This document shows positions 50,362-61,335 of a stretch of 64,000 nt of DNA, piece by piece (position 1 is the stretch's first letter; the number at the start of each line of letters is the position of its first letter). The notes under the pieces were generated by a model, which was given only the letters and a program-made list of their open reading frames with translations, had not been told where the DNA came from and did no database searches. The position numbers were made by a program, and so were the translations under genes. The stretch covers positions 2,700,001 to 2,764,000 of the forward strand of contig NC_018868.3 of the NCBI RefSeq assembly GCF_000305785.2, in the 5' to 3' direction. Source of the stretch: Simiduia agarivorans SA1 = DSM 21679. GTDB lineage: Bacteria > Pseudomonadota > Gammaproteobacteria > Pseudomonadales > Cellvibrionaceae.

Positions 50362-52035
50362 ATGAAAAAAGATCCGATTAAGTACCTGCTGATCATTGGC
50401 ATGGTAGTAACGGCCGCCCTGTTGGTGGGCCAATGGTCCGACTTTCAGGATCGGAGAAAAGCCCCTGTAATAAAAGAAGAGACCACACTTTCAGCCCCCA
50501 TGCAGGAGTTGGTCGCGACGACAGAGGTCGCACCCTCTGACGATGACATCCCCACCGTGGAAGCCGCTGCCCCAACGGTGCAATCGCAGACCCAGCAATT
50601 GATCAGCGTGGAAACAGACACCCTGTCATTGAAGATCGATACCCAGGGTGGAGACATCGTTTACGCAGCGCTGCCGCTACACTATGCGGTGCTGAACGAA
50701 CCGGATAATCCTTTCGTTCTGCTGAACCAGACCGCCAATCATACCTACGTGGCCCAAAGTGGTCTTGTGGGTACCCATGGCACAGACAAATCCGGGCAAC
50801 GTCCCATTTTCGCCACCGCAGCGACGCACTATGCGTTATCCCAAGGTGACGACACACTGATTGTGGACCTGGTCTACCAACAGGGATCGGTGGGCATCAC
50901 CAAACGCTTTACCTTTACCCGCGGTTCTTACGTGGTTGACCTCCGCTATCTCATCGACAACCGGAGCGACGCCAACTGGCATGCAAACCTGTATGCCCAA
51001 CTCAAGCGCGATAGCCAGCCAGTGATCACCGATGTGGGTATCGGTCTGAACCCCTACCTGGGCGCGGCGCTGACCACTGCCGACGAGAAATACCGTAAAG
51101 TCGATTTCGAAGAAATGGCCGAAACCCGCGGTGGCGTAAAAGTCGATGTGGACGGCGGCTGGGTTGCATTAGTGCAGCACTATTTTATCAGTGCCTGGAT
51201 TCCCGCCTCGGACACCCGCAACAGTTTCAATCTGCGTAAAGCCAATACCAACGATATGTACTTTGCCGGATTTACCACACCGGCACTGACGGTTGCGCCC
51301 GGAAGCCAGGGTGAGATTGCTGCACAGTTCTATGCCGGCCCTAAAGACGTGGATACGCTGGAAGGCTTGGCACCCTATCTGGACCTGACCGTCGACTACG
51401 GCTGGCTTTGGTGGATCGCCAAGCCGCTGTTCGCCTTCTTGCAGTGGATTTACGGATTTATCGGTAATTGGGGATGGTCAATTATTGTTTTAACAATAAT
51501 TATTAAAGCAATATTCTTCCCGCTATCGGCCGCCAGCTACAAGTCCATGGCAAAAATGCGCAAGCTCGGCCCCCTGATGCAGGACCTGAAAGAGCGCTAT
51601 GGCGACGACCGTCAGAAAATGTCGGCCGAGCTGATGAAAATGTATAAAAAGGAAAAGGTAAACCCAATGGGTGGCTGTTTACCTATCCTGATCCAGATGC
51701 CGGTGTTCATTGCACTGTACTGGGTATTGATGGAATCGGTGGAATTGCGCCACACGCCGTTCCTCGGATGGATTGACGACCTGTCGGTCAAAGATCCCTA
51801 TTTCATTCTGCCCATCCTTATGGGTGCCACCATGTTTGTTCAGTTCAGACTGAACCCGACACCGCCGGACCCTACCCAGGCCAAGGTGATGCAGATGATG
51901 CCCATTGTCATGACTTTTATGTTCATGTGGTTCCCGGCCGGTCTGGTGCTTTATTGGGTGGCCAACAACGCCATTTCGATCGTTCAACAATATGTGATCA
52001 CCAAACAAATCGAAAACGCGGACACCGCCAAATAA
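50362..52035 (+). CDS. yidC: Membrane protein insertase YidC
   Basis: A 557-residue protein: N-terminal signal-anchor helix (about 8-24), large periplasmic P1 domain (about 60-340), then five-helix insertase core with NWGWSIIVLTIIIKAIFFPL and NPMGGCLPILIQMPVFIALY. It inserts membrane proteins alone or with SecYEG, including the ATP synthase c subunit encoded downstream. Length is normal. Confidence 0.97.
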   Translation: MKKDPIKYLLIIGMVVTAALLVGQWSDFQDRRKAPVIKEETTLSAPMQELVATTEVAPSDDDIPTVEAAAPTVQSQTQQLISVETDTLSLKIDTQGGDIVYAALPLHYAVLNEPDNPFVLLNQTANHTYVAQSGLVGTHGTDKSGQRPIFATAATHYALSQGDDTLIVDLVYQQGSVGITKRFTFTRGSYVVDLRYLIDNRSDANWHANLYAQLKRDSQPVITDVGIGLNPYLGAALTTADEKYRKVDFEEMAETRGGVKVDVDGGWVALVQHYFISAWIPASDTRNSFNLRKANTNDMYFAGFTTPALTVAPGSQGEIAAQFYAGPKDVDTLEGLAPYLDLTVDYGWLWWIAKPLFAFLQWIYGFIGNWGWSIIVLTIIIKAIFFPLSAASYKSMAKMRKLGPLMQDLKERYGDDRQKMSAELMKMYKKEKVNPMGGCLPILIQMPVFIALYWVLMESVELRHTPFLGWIDDLSVKDPYFILPILMGATMFVQFRLNPTPPDPTQAKVMQMMPIVMTFMFMWFPAGLVLYWVANNAISIVQQYVITKQIENADTAK

Positions 52036-52052
52036 CCGCACCCCGTATAATG

Positions 52053-52077
52053 AGGCCCTCCATTGAGGGCCTTTTTT
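52053..52077 (+). terminator. Terminator hairpin flush with the mnmE start codon
   Basis: AGGCCCTC, CATT loop, GAGGGCCT then TTTTT, with the mnmE ATG as the very next bases (the T run is six long from 52072). It fits an intrinsic terminator of the yidC operon. The right arm GAGGG is also the only Shine-Dalgarno-like sequence for mnmE (nine bases from ATG), so the stem would hide it. Confidence 0.75.
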
Positions 52078-53436
52078 ATGAGCTACAGCAAAGACACCAT
52101 CGCCGCCATTGCCACACCAACCGGACGCGGTGGCGTCGGCATCATCCGTGTCTCTGGTCCCGCGAGCCTAGCCATTGCCGAGGCCATCACCGGGCGCACG
52201 CCCACACCCCGCCAGGCACACTACCTTCCGTTTATCGATGACGAGGGGCGGACGCTGGACCAGGGGATTGCTCTCTTTTTCAAATCGCCTAACTCCTTTA
52301 CTGGCGAAGACATACTGGAACTGCAAGGCCACGGTGGGCCGATCGTGATGGATTGGCTATTGCGCCGCTGCCTCAATCTGGGCGCACGCCTGGCACGGCC
52401 CGGAGAATTTTCCGAACGTGCGTTCCTGAATGACAAACTGGACCTGACCCAAGCGGAAGCCATTGCGGACCTGATTGATGCCGATACCGATCAGGCCGCG
52501 CGCAATGCCCTGAATAGCCTGCAGGGCGCTTTTTCCCAACGCGTTGAAGCGCTTCAACACGCCCTGACACAACTGCGCATTTACGTGGAAGCGGCCATCG
52601 ATTTCCCGGAAGAAGAAATCGATTTTCTGAGTGACGGCCGGGTTGAGACGGACCTGCAAGCCATACTCAGTCACCTGTCACAGGTTTACGCTGAAGCCAG
52701 GCAGGGCGTGCTGACCCGCGAAGGCATGACCGTTGTGATTGCCGGGCGACCCAACGCCGGCAAATCCAGCCTACTGAATGCCCTCGCGGGCAGGGACACG
52801 GCCATTGTGACCGATATAGAAGGCACCACTCGCGATATATTGCGCGAACACATACAAATAGACGGCCTGCCACTGCACATCATTGATACCGCAGGCCTCA
52901 GGGACAATCCAGACCAGGTCGAGGCCATCGGTATCGAGCGGGCACTGGCGGCTATCCGCACCGCGGACCGCATCCTGTTGGTGCAGGACCCATTGCGAAA
53001 AGACGCCCAGACGCTGGACGCACTCATGGGCGACTTAGCAGCCCACGTAAATCCCGACAAGATCACGTGGCTGACCAACAAATGCGACCAAACGGAACAC
53101 CTACCGGGCTGGGTCAACGAACAGCCGCCGACCATTGCCATCAGCGCAAAAACCGGCGCTGGCCTCGACTGCCTGCGGCAACACCTCAAACAGGTAATGG
53201 GTTACCAGATGGGGACAGAAGGCAGCTTCACCGCACGTCGTCGTCACCTGGATGCCCTCTCGCGCTGCGAACAACACCTGCTCACAGGCCAGGCTCAACT
53301 GAAGCACCTGGCCGCCGGCGAGCTACTGGCGGAGGACTTGCGTGCAGCCCAGCGGGCACTTGGCGAAATCACCGGTAGTATGAGCGCGGATGAATTGCTG
53401 GGTAAGATTTTCTCGTCATTTTGTATCGGTAAATAA
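52078..53436 (+). CDS. mnmE: tRNA modification GTPase MnmE
   Basis: A 452-residue protein starting at ATG 52078. Domains: N-terminal tetrahydrofolate-binding part (to about 120), helical domain, and a Ras-like G domain (about 215-375) with [23 protein letters not shown] and the NKCDQTE recognition motif; the C terminus is FCIGK with the catalytic-region Cys. With MnmG it makes the carboxymethylaminomethyl modification on U34 of tRNAs. Confidence 0.97.
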   Translation: MSYSKDTIAAIATPTGRGGVGIIRVSGPASLAIAEAITGRTPTPRQAHYLPFIDDEGRTLDQGIALFFKSPNSFTGEDILELQGHGGPIVMDWLLRRCLNLGARLARPGEFSERAFLNDKLDLTQAEAIADLIDADTDQAARNALNSLQGAFSQRVEALQHALTQLRIYVEAAIDFPEEEIDFLSDGRVETDLQAILSHLSQVYAEARQGVLTREGMTVVIAGRPNAGKSSLLNALAGRDTAIVTDIEGTTRDILREHIQIDGLPLHIIDTAGLRDNPDQVEAIGIERALAAIRTADRILLVQDPLRKDAQTLDALMGDLAAHVNPDKITWLTNKCDQTEHLPGWVNEQPPTIAISAKTGAGLDCLRQHLKQVMGYQMGTEGSFTARRRHLDALSRCEQHLLTGQAQLKHLAAGELLAEDLRAAQRALGEITGSMSADELLGKIFSSFCIGK

Positions 53437-53656
53437 TCCTGCTGCCAGATGATCTGAGACGACAGGTTGTCTGGCCCACTTCCCGCGCCCTTCTTTAATA
53501 GCCTCTATCTCATCGCTGCACGCTCTCACACCTGTATAAAAAGGATACAAATACACGAATTTCAACCGCTTGCACTCAAGTTATTAACAATGATTCACAG
53601 GTTTATCCACTAACCGTCTGTTTTATATACAAATTTGTCGCCAAGCCACCTGTGGC

Positions 53657-53665
53657 TGTGGATAA
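53657..53665 (-). promoter_or_regulatory. DnaA box (TGTGGATAA)
   Basis: Perfect DnaA box on the minus strand in the mnmE-mnmG spacer. Confidence 0.85.
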
Positions 53666-53847
53666 CCGGTTGGACAAACCGTAAAAACCCTTAGTGTAAA
53701 AACTGTCTGTTTTTTGACCGTCGGCCCTTCTGTGGAAAAGCGCCACTTTTACAGACAGCTTGCCCCCGCCAAATAACCGCCTTGCCCAAGGCATTTCCCC
53801 GTTCTTACCCTCTCACCAACCTATTGATTTATATGACGTTTAATTAC

Positions 53848-53856
53848 TTATCCACA
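53848..53856 (+). promoter_or_regulatory. DnaA box TTATCCACA
   Basis: Perfect DnaA box directly before the A/T-rich tract, the position expected for the box that seeds unwinding. Confidence 0.85.
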
Positions 53857-53971
53857 GAAATCCGCCCGCCTATATATAACAACATCATTAAAAAACTCTT
53901 TTTATATACATACATATATTTAATAACTTATTTGTTTACTGATTAATTCAAATTGTTCAATCGATGTTTTT

Positions 53972-54000
53972 TTGAACAAAGCTGAACATAGGCATATAAT
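53972..54000 (+). promoter_or_regulatory. Promoter for mnmG
   Basis: TTGAAC (53972-53977), 17-base spacer, TATAAT (53995-54000), 31 bases before the ATG. Transcription from here next to the A/T-rich tract could aid origin opening, as described for gidA in Escherichia coli. Confidence 0.65.
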
Positions 54001-54031
54001 CGCCGCCCTTTTTCTTAACCGAAGCGATTCC

Positions 54032-55933
54032 ATGGACTACCCGAGCCAGTTTGATGTGATTGTGATTGGTGGTGGCCATGCGGGCACAGAGGCCTGCCTG
54101 GCTTCTGCCCGCATGGGTATGAAAACCCTGCTGCTGACCCACAACGTAGAAACGCTCGGGCAGATGTCCTGTAATCCCGCTATCGGCGGTATCGGCAAAA
54201 GCCATCTGGTCAAGGAGATTGACGCGCTGGGAGGGGCCATGGCCACCGCCACTGATCTCGGCGGCATCCAGTTCCGTGTGCTCAATGCCCGAAAAGGCCC
54301 TGCGGTGCGAGCGACCCGTGCACAAGCGGACCGGGTGCTCTACAAGGCGGCCGTGCGTGAAATACTCGAAAACCAACCCAATTTATGGATTTTCCAGCAG
54401 GCGGCGGAAGACCTGATCGTGGAAAACCACCGCGTGACCGGCGTCCTGACCCAAATGGGCTTGCGGTTCCGCGCCCCGGCGGTGGTGTTGACTACCGGGA
54501 CTTTCCTGGGCGGCAAAATCCATATCGGATTACAGAATTACGCGGGCGGCCGCGCGGGCGATCCGCCCAGCATCGCGCTCGCAGACCGCTTGCGCGCGCT
54601 GGACTTGCCGGTAGACCGGCTGAAAACCGGGACGCCGCCGCGCATCGATGCGCGCTCGGTCAACTTTGAGGGGCTCGAACAACAATGGGGCGACGACCCC
54701 AGACCGGTGATGTCGTATCTGGGCAGCCGCAGTCAGCATCCGGAACAACGCTGCTGCTGGATTACCTACACCAACAGCCAGACCCACGACATCATTCGCG
54801 GCGGACTCGATCGTTCGCCCATGTATTCGGGCGTAATCGAGGGCGTTGGACCGCGTTATTGCCCGTCCATCGAAGATAAAATCCATCGCTTTGCCGACAA
54901 GGACAAGCACCAGGTATTCATTGAGCCCGAGGGCCTGACCACGCATGAACTGTATCCGAACGGCATTTCCACCAGCCTGCCGTTTGATGTGCAATTGAAT
55001 CTGGTGCGCTCCATCAAAGGTTTTGAAAACGCCCACATTGTGCGTCCGGGCTACGCCATTGAGTACGATTACTTCAATCCACAAGCGTTGAGTTACAGTC
55101 TGGAAACCAAGGCCATTGGCGGTTTGTTTTTTGCCGGTCAGATCAACGGCACTACCGGCTATGAAGAGGCCGGTATTCAGGGTTTGTTGGCCGGTACCAA
55201 TGCCGCCTTGCAGGTGCAGGGCAAAGCGCCCTGGTGTCCGGGCCGCGACGAAGCTTACCTCGGTGTGCTGGTGGATGACCTGATTACGCTCGGCACGCAA
55301 GAGCCCTATCGCATGTTTACCAGTCGCGCGGAATACCGCTTGCTGTTGCGCGAAGACAATGCCGATCTTCGATTGACCGAAAAAGGCCGTGAGCTGGGCC
55401 TGGTGGATGATGTGCGCTGGGCGGCATTCAATCAAAAACGTGAAGCAATTGCGCGAGAAAACCAGCGATTGAAAGATACCTGGATTCAGGCCAAAAGTGA
55501 TGCGGCAAAAACATTGGCAAACATCACCGGCAGTGAACTGACGCGCGAATACAGTTTGCACGATCTGCTGAAACGTCCAGAACTGACGTATGCGCATGTC
55601 ACCGCCTTTGATCCGGTGGCGGTGGACGAAGCGGTAGCAGAACAAGTGGAAATCGGCATCAAATATGCTGGTTACATTGATCGTCAGCAGGAAGACATCG
55701 ATCGCCTGCGTGCCAATGAAGCCATGCTGTTACCTGCCGACCTCGACTACAGCGCTGTGGATGGCTTATCAAATGAAGTCAAACAGAAGCTGTCGCAGTT
55801 AAAACCGGAAACACTGGCTAAAGCGTCACGCATTCCCGGCGTTACGCCGGCGGCGGTGTCGCTGTTAATGATCTATCTGAAAAAGCGCGGGCTTTTGAAA
55901 AGACCTGCAACAGAAAACACCAGGGCCGTTTAA
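54032..55933 (+). CDS. mnmG: tRNA U34 carboxymethylaminomethyl synthesis enzyme MnmG
   Basis: A 633-residue FAD protein starting at ATG 54032. Dinucleotide fold [12 protein letters not shown] at about 15, followed by [20 protein letters not shown] and the substrate region [16 protein letters not shown]. It works with MnmE on tRNA wobble uridine. Also called gidA. It leads the mnmG-rsmG-parA-parB run. Confidence 0.97.
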   Translation: MDYPSQFDVIVIGGGHAGTEACLASARMGMKTLLLTHNVETLGQMSCNPAIGGIGKSHLVKEIDALGGAMATATDLGGIQFRVLNARKGPAVRATRAQADRVLYKAAVREILENQPNLWIFQQAAEDLIVENHRVTGVLTQMGLRFRAPAVVLTTGTFLGGKIHIGLQNYAGGRAGDPPSIALADRLRALDLPVDRLKTGTPPRIDARSVNFEGLEQQWGDDPRPVMSYLGSRSQHPEQRCCWITYTNSQTHDIIRGGLDRSPMYSGVIEGVGPRYCPSIEDKIHRFADKDKHQVFIEPEGLTTHELYPNGISTSLPFDVQLNLVRSIKGFENAHIVRPGYAIEYDYFNPQALSYSLETKAIGGLFFAGQINGTTGYEEAGIQGLLAGTNAALQVQGKAPWCPGRDEAYLGVLVDDLITLGTQEPYRMFTSRAEYRLLLREDNADLRLTEKGRELGLVDDVRWAAFNQKREAIARENQRLKDTWIQAKSDAAKTLANITGSELTREYSLHDLLKRPELTYAHVTAFDPVAVDEAVAEQVEIGIKYAGYIDRQQEDIDRLRANEAMLLPADLDYSAVDGLSNEVKQKLSQLKPETLAKASRIPGVTPAAVSLLMIYLKKRGLLKRPATENTRAV

Positions 55934-55939
55934 ACGTTT

Positions 55940-56579
55940 ATGGATTCGAACACGTTATTTTCAGATCAGCTGTCGCGCGGTCTGAAGTTGATGGGCATGA
56001 CGGTTGCACCTGAACAACAACAACTACTGGTCAATTATTTGTGCCTGTTTGAGAAGTGGAACAAGGCTTACAACCTTTCAGCTATCCGTGAACGCGAACA
56101 TATGGTCTCGCGTCATTTGTTAGACAGTTTGGTTGTCGCGCCCCATTTGCGCGGTGAAAATTTTATTGATGTGGGCACCGGCGGTGGTTTACCCGGTATA
56201 CCGCTCAGCATTTTATGGCCCGAAAAAAAATTCACTCTGCTCGATGCGAACGGCAAAAAAACCCGCTTTTTATTTCAGGTAAAAACGGAGTAAACTGACC
56301 AATGTCACGATTGAAAATCGTCGTGTGGAAGAGTTCGTGCCAGTGCAAAAATTTGACGGGGTGATATCCCGCGCCTTCGCCAGCCTCTCCGATATGGTGC
56401 AGGGCTGTCATCAGCTTTTGTTACCCGAGGGCCGCTTCTGGGCGCTGAAAGGCGTCTACCCCACTGACGAGTTGAGTGCATTGGAAAAACACTATAATGT
56501 CGAGGCCTGTCACCGGCTCGACGTTCCCGGTTGTGACGGCGAGCGCCACTTGCTCGAATTGTCGGCCGGACCACAATAA
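55940..56579 (+). pseudogene. rsmG: 16S rRNA m7G527 methyltransferase, frameshifted
   Basis: The first part (55940-56293, 117 aa) has the family N terminus and intact SAM motif DVGTGGGLPGIPL but stops at TAA just after FLFQVKTE. The rest continues in another frame from 56292 (KLTNVTIENRRVEEFVPVQKFDG to the normal C terminus). Relatives read ...ELKL here, so one base was gained or two were lost at about 56291. As given, the protein lacks its C-terminal half. This is either a true mutation or a base-call error. It sits in the conserved mnmG-rsmG-parA-parB order. Confidence 0.88.
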
Positions 56580-56630
56580 TTACTGACGGCCTTTCCGGCC
56601 CCGAAGCCCTGCATCCCGAGGGAAGTCTCT

Positions 56631-57428
56631 GTGAGCAAGATTTACGCAATTACCAATCAGAAAGGCGGCGTGGGCAAAACCACCACCTGCGTTAACCTGG
56701 CGGCATCTTTGGTTGCCACCAAAAAACGCGTCTTGTTGGTGGATCTGGACCCTCAGGGCAATGCCACTATGGGCTCCGGCATCGACAAAAACAGCCTGAA
56801 AGAATCCGTGTACGATGTCTTGCTGGGTGAGGCTGCCTTGCTGGATGTGATTCAGCGTTCGGAATCCGGTGGCTATGATGTGCTGCCGGCCAATGGCGAC
56901 CTGACTGCCGCCGAAGTGCAGCTGCTCGACATGGACCGCAAAGAACAAAGGCTCAAGCTGGCACTGAAGGATGTGGCAGACAAGTGGGATTACGTGCTGA
57001 TCGATTGCCCACCGTCACTCAACATGCTGACGGTCAACGCGCTCACAGCCGCACGCGGGGTTATCATCCCCATGCAGTGCGAATACTATGCATTGGAAGG
57101 TTTGTCGGCATTGGTGGAAACCATCAACCAGATTACGGCGGTGCTGAATCCGGGGCTTGTTATCGAGGGAATTCTGCGTACCATGCACGACCCACGCAAC
57201 AGCCTGACGGTGGATGTGTCGGCCCAGTTGACCGAGTATTTCGGCGACAAACTCTACCGCACCTGCATTCCGCGCAATGTGCGCCTGGCCGAAGCGCCGT
57301 CGTTTGGTCAGCCGGCTTTGAGCTATGATGCCCAATCCAAGGGTGCCATTGCCTACCTGGCGCTGGCGGGAGAAATGCTGCGCCGCAATGAGGCCAGCCT
57401 GAAAGCCACTGAACACAGCGCCGTGTAA
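56631..57428 (+). CDS. parA: Chromosome-partitioning ATPase ParA (Soj)
   Basis: A 265-residue deviant Walker ATPase: KGGVGKTTTCVNLAASL (signature Lys at the start of the loop), LVDLDPQGN and DCPPSL. It starts at GTG and lacks the N-terminal DNA-binding extension of plasmid ParA, as usual for chromosomal Soj types. It segregates origins with ParB bound to parS. Confidence 0.96.
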   Translation: MSKIYAITNQKGGVGKTTTCVNLAASLVATKKRVLLVDLDPQGNATMGSGIDKNSLKESVYDVLLGEAALLDVIQRSESGGYDVLPANGDLTAAEVQLLDMDRKEQRLKLALKDVADKWDYVLIDCPPSLNMLTVNALTAARGVIIPMQCEYYALEGLSALVETINQITAVLNPGLVIEGILRTMHDPRNSLTVDVSAQLTEYFGDKLYRTCIPRNVRLAEAPSFGQPALSYDAQSKGAIAYLALAGEMLRRNEASLKATEHSAV

Positions 57429-57458
57429 AGCACCGGGCGCACAGCAAGGAAACACAAG

Positions 57459-58358
57459 ATGGCCGCAAAACGCAAAGGGTTGGGACGTGGATTGGACGCG
57501 CTGCTGGGCGCCAGTAAGCCCGCTACCGATGGCGCTGTACCCGCCGATGCGAACCCGGTTTCCTCAGACGGTAAACTGGCTGAGTTGCCAGTGGAGCTGA
57601 TTCAGCGCGGCAAATACCAGCCCCGCCGCGACATGCACCCGGAAGCGCTGGAGGAACTGGCAGCATCCATCAAGGCCCAGGGCGTCATGCAGCCCATCGT
57701 GGTGCGCGGCATTGGCGAGGGTCGCTACGAAATCATCGCCGGTGAGCGCCGTTGGCGCGCCACGCAATTGGCGGGGCTGGAGAAAATTCCCGCGGTTGTG
57801 CGCGATGTACCGGATGAAGCCGCCATTGCCATGGCGCTGATTGAGAATATCCAGCGCGAAGACCTGAACCCGGTTGAAGAAGCGGTGGCGCTCAAACGCC
57901 TGCAGGACGAATTCGACCTGACCCATCAGGAAGTGGCCGATGCGGTGGGCAAGTCCCGTACCACCGTCACCAACCTGCTGCGACTGATTGCCCTCACGCC
58001 CGAAGTGAAGAAAATGCTCGAGCACGGGGACCTGGAAATGGGCCATGCCCGTTGCCTGCTCACCTTGGACGATGCTGACCAGCGCGAAGTAGCCCGCCAG
58101 GTGGCAGCCAAAGGTCTGTCGGTGCGCCAGACCGAAGCGTTGGTGCGAAAACTTCAGCAGGAGCAAACCAAAGCGGTACCGGCAGAGACCCAGAGTCCGG
58201 ATGTACGCCATCTGGAAGAAGGTTTGTCGTCGCACGTGGGGGTTCCGGTTCAGGTGCAGCAATCCGCCAAAGGCAAGGGTAAGCTCATTCTGTCCTACAA
58301 CAGCTTGGATGAGCTGGATGGAATTCTCGCCCACCTGCGTTATTCGGCTGATAGTTAG
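57459..58358 (+). CDS. parB: Chromosome-partitioning protein ParB (Spo0J)
   Basis: A 299-residue CTPase and DNA-binding clamp. The ParB/Srx domain shows QPIVVRGIGEGRYEIIAGER followed by RRWRA; a helix-turn-helix with LTHQEVADAVGKSRTTVTN follows, then the C-terminal dimerisation domain. The N-terminal KGLGRGLDALLG is the ParA-activating segment. Its targets are the two parS palindromes in recF. Confidence 0.96.
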   Translation: MAAKRKGLGRGLDALLGASKPATDGAVPADANPVSSDGKLAELPVELIQRGKYQPRRDMHPEALEELAASIKAQGVMQPIVVRGIGEGRYEIIAGERRWRATQLAGLEKIPAVVRDVPDEAAIAMALIENIQREDLNPVEEAVALKRLQDEFDLTHQEVADAVGKSRTTVTNLLRLIALTPEVKKMLEHGDLEMGHARCLLTLDDADQREVARQVAAKGLSVRQTEALVRKLQQEQTKAVPAETQSPDVRHLEEGLSSHVGVPVQVQQSAKGKGKLILSYNSLDELDGILAHLRYSADS

Positions 58359-58431
58359 TACTTACCTAATCTTTACTTCACATGGGTGGCCTGAATAGCC
58401 ACTATTGCGCTCAAACGACCGTTGGTTGCGG

Positions 58432-58460
58432 TTGAATGCCCACACCGATAAACCTATAAT
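58432..58460 (+). promoter_or_regulatory. Promoter for the atp operon
   Basis: TTGAAT (58432-58437), 17-base spacer, TATAAT (58455-58460), about 80 bases before atpI. A small stem, TTGCACC (58490-58496) with GGTGCAA (58506-58512), lies in the leader. Confidence 0.6.
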
Positions 58461-58541
58461 GCGCGACGCCCCAGTGCAGGCCGAAAGGCTTGCACCGGCA
58501 AAGCAGGTGCAAAATGGTCGAACCGCTGGCCCCACAAAACA

Positions 58542-58955
58542 ATGCCTCAGACGTACCCGAGAGTACCCGTGGCCAGCCGTAGCAAGCCTCCGATTTTTAC
58601 GTGGCTGGGAATAGAACTGGTGTGTTTAGCACTGGTTGTGGGCTCCGTTTGGGTGATTGAACCCGATAGCGTTGAGCCGCCCAGGCTGTGGATGTCTTGT
58701 CTTTTCGGCGGGCTGGTCGCCATCATTCCCCACACCTACTTTGCCGGGCTGGCCTGGCGTTTCGCCGGCGCACGCGCGGCCCGTGCTGTTGTAAACAGCT
58801 TCTACCGCGGTGAGAGTGGCAAGTTTGTGTTAACACTGGTGGGCTTTGGGTTGATCTTTGTGTCCCCGCTGCCAGTTAACCCGTTAGCGTTATTTGTGTC
58901 CTACGGACTGATGCTCGCCCTGCAGATAGGGCTCGCAGCACGGTTCGCCCGATAG
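58542..58955 (+). CDS. atpI: ATP synthase subunit I
   Basis: A 137-residue protein with four membrane helices. The middle motif FAGLAWRFAGARAARAVVNSFYRGESGK is shared with AtpI proteins (GARAAR...FYxGExGK). It helps assemble the c ring. The ATG has no good ribosome-binding site; a GTG at 58569 is the alternative start. First gene of the atp operon. Confidence 0.85.
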   Translation: MPQTYPRVPVASRSKPPIFTWLGIELVCLALVVGSVWVIEPDSVEPPRLWMSCLFGGLVAIIPHTYFAGLAWRFAGARAARAVVNSFYRGESGKFVLTLVGFGLIFVSPLPVNPLALFVSYGLMLALQIGLAARFAR

Positions 58956-59009
58956 GCCAAATGGGAAAACGCTTTGGTGCGATTTTTTTAAAATCATTGA
59001 GGTGCTTGA

Positions 59010-59942
<933 letters not shown>

Positions 59943-59983
59943 TTTTTAACTTTGTTTTAACTTTTAACTTTACTCTACGCTAG

Positions 59984-60241
<258 letters not shown>

Positions 60242-60294
60242 TCCCCCACTTTTTTGCCTTTTAACCACTCACATAAAGAGCAAGAGGTGTTGGT

Positions 60295-60765
60295 GTGAAC
60301 ATTAACCTGACCCTGATAGGCCAATCGATTACCTTTCTGGTATTCGTCTGGTTCTGTTGGAAATACGTGTGGCCCGCGCTGATTGGCGTGATGGCCGAGC
60401 GTGAAAAGAAAATTGCTGATGGTCTGCAGGCGGCTGAACGCGCTGACAAAGACCTGGAACTGGCGCAGAAGAAAGCCACCGATCAACTGAAAGAAGCCAA
60501 GGCGCAAGCGGCTTCAATCATTGAGCAGGCCAACAAGCGCGCCAGCCAGATCGTAGAAGAAGCGAAAGAGCAGGCCCGTGCCGAAGGCGATCGCCTGAAG
60601 GCCGCTGCCCAGTCTGAAATTGAGCAGGAAGCCAACCGTGCCAAAGAAGCCCTGCGCGCGCAGGTTGCTGGCCTGGCATTGGCGGGCGCCACCAAAGTAC
60701 TGGGTGCATCGGTTGACGAAGCCAAGCACGCGGATCTGCTGAACCAACTGGCAGCTGAGCTGTAA
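60295..60765 (+). CDS. atpF: ATP synthase subunit b
   Basis: A 156-residue protein starting at GTG, with one N-terminal membrane helix (about 7-26) and a long charged coiled coil. It forms the peripheral stalk joining subunit a to delta. Confidence 0.96.
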   Translation: MNINLTLIGQSITFLVFVWFCWKYVWPALIGVMAEREKKIADGLQAAERADKDLELAQKKATDQLKEAKAQAASIIEQANKRASQIVEEAKEQARAEGDRLKAAAQSEIEQEANRAKEALRAQVAGLALAGATKVLGASVDEAKHADLLNQLAAEL

Positions 60766-60775
60766 GCGAGGAACC

Positions 60776-61312
60776 ATGGCTGAATTGACCACCCTGGCCC
60801 GACCTTACGCCAAAGCGGCTTTCGAGTACGCGCAGGCGAACAAGGACCTCGCAGGTTGGTCTGCCATGCTGGCTACGGCGGCTGCCGTTGCCCAGCAGGA
60901 CGTGATTCAGCAGGTGATCAGCCTGCCGTCTTACACAGCAGACCAGAAAGCGCAGATTTTTGTCGACGTGTGCGGCGATCAGCTGACAGGCCCCGGCCAA
61001 AACTTTATTAAGAACCTGGCGGCGAATAAGCGCCTGACCCTGTTGCCGCACATCGCAGCAATCTACGGTCAGCTTAAAGCCGAGCAGGAAAAATCCATCG
61101 ACGTGGAAGTGGTATCCGCATTTACCCTTTCCGCCGACCTTCAAGAGAAATTGGCTACCGCACTCAGCAAGAAGCTGAGCTGTGACGTGCGTGTACAGGC
61201 CAGCGTTGATCAGAACCTGATCGGTGGTGCGATTATTCGCGCCGGCGATACCGTAATTGATGGTTCTGTCCGCGGTCGCCTGGCCAAGCTCGCCGAAGCG
61301 ATGAACGCCTAA
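60776..61312 (+). CDS. atpH: ATP synthase subunit delta
   Basis: A 178-residue protein beginning [15 protein letters not shown] and ending in [19 protein letters not shown], the family C-terminal signature. It links the b dimer to the top of the alpha-beta hexamer. GAGGAA lies upstream. Confidence 0.97.
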   Translation: MAELTTLARPYAKAAFEYAQANKDLAGWSAMLATAAAVAQQDVIQQVISLPSYTADQKAQIFVDVCGDQLTGPGQNFIKNLAANKRLTLLPHIAAIYGQLKAEQEKSIDVEVVSAFTLSADLQEKLATALSKKLSCDVRVQASVDQNLIGGAIIRAGDTVIDGSVRGRLAKLAEAMNA

Positions 61313-61335
61313 CTCTTAGGATTGAGGAAATTAGC

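Larger units (their letters stand above)
53437..54031. other. mnmE-mnmG intergenic region, candidate oriC
   Basis: A 595-base gene-free region with two perfect DnaA boxes (53657 minus, 53848 plus) and two one-mismatch boxes (53603-53611 TTATCCACT; 53731-53739 TGTGGAAAA). A strongly A/T-rich tract follows (about 53865-53960, including TATATATAAC and TATATACATACATATATTTA), then the mnmG promoter. Boxes followed by an unwinding element beside mnmG mirror the Escherichia coli oriC position. Confidence 0.75.

Noticed and set aside
53603..53794. 63-codon minus-strand frame in the mnmE-mnmG spacer
   Set aside because: It overlaps three of the four DnaA boxes or near-boxes and shows no family resemblance.
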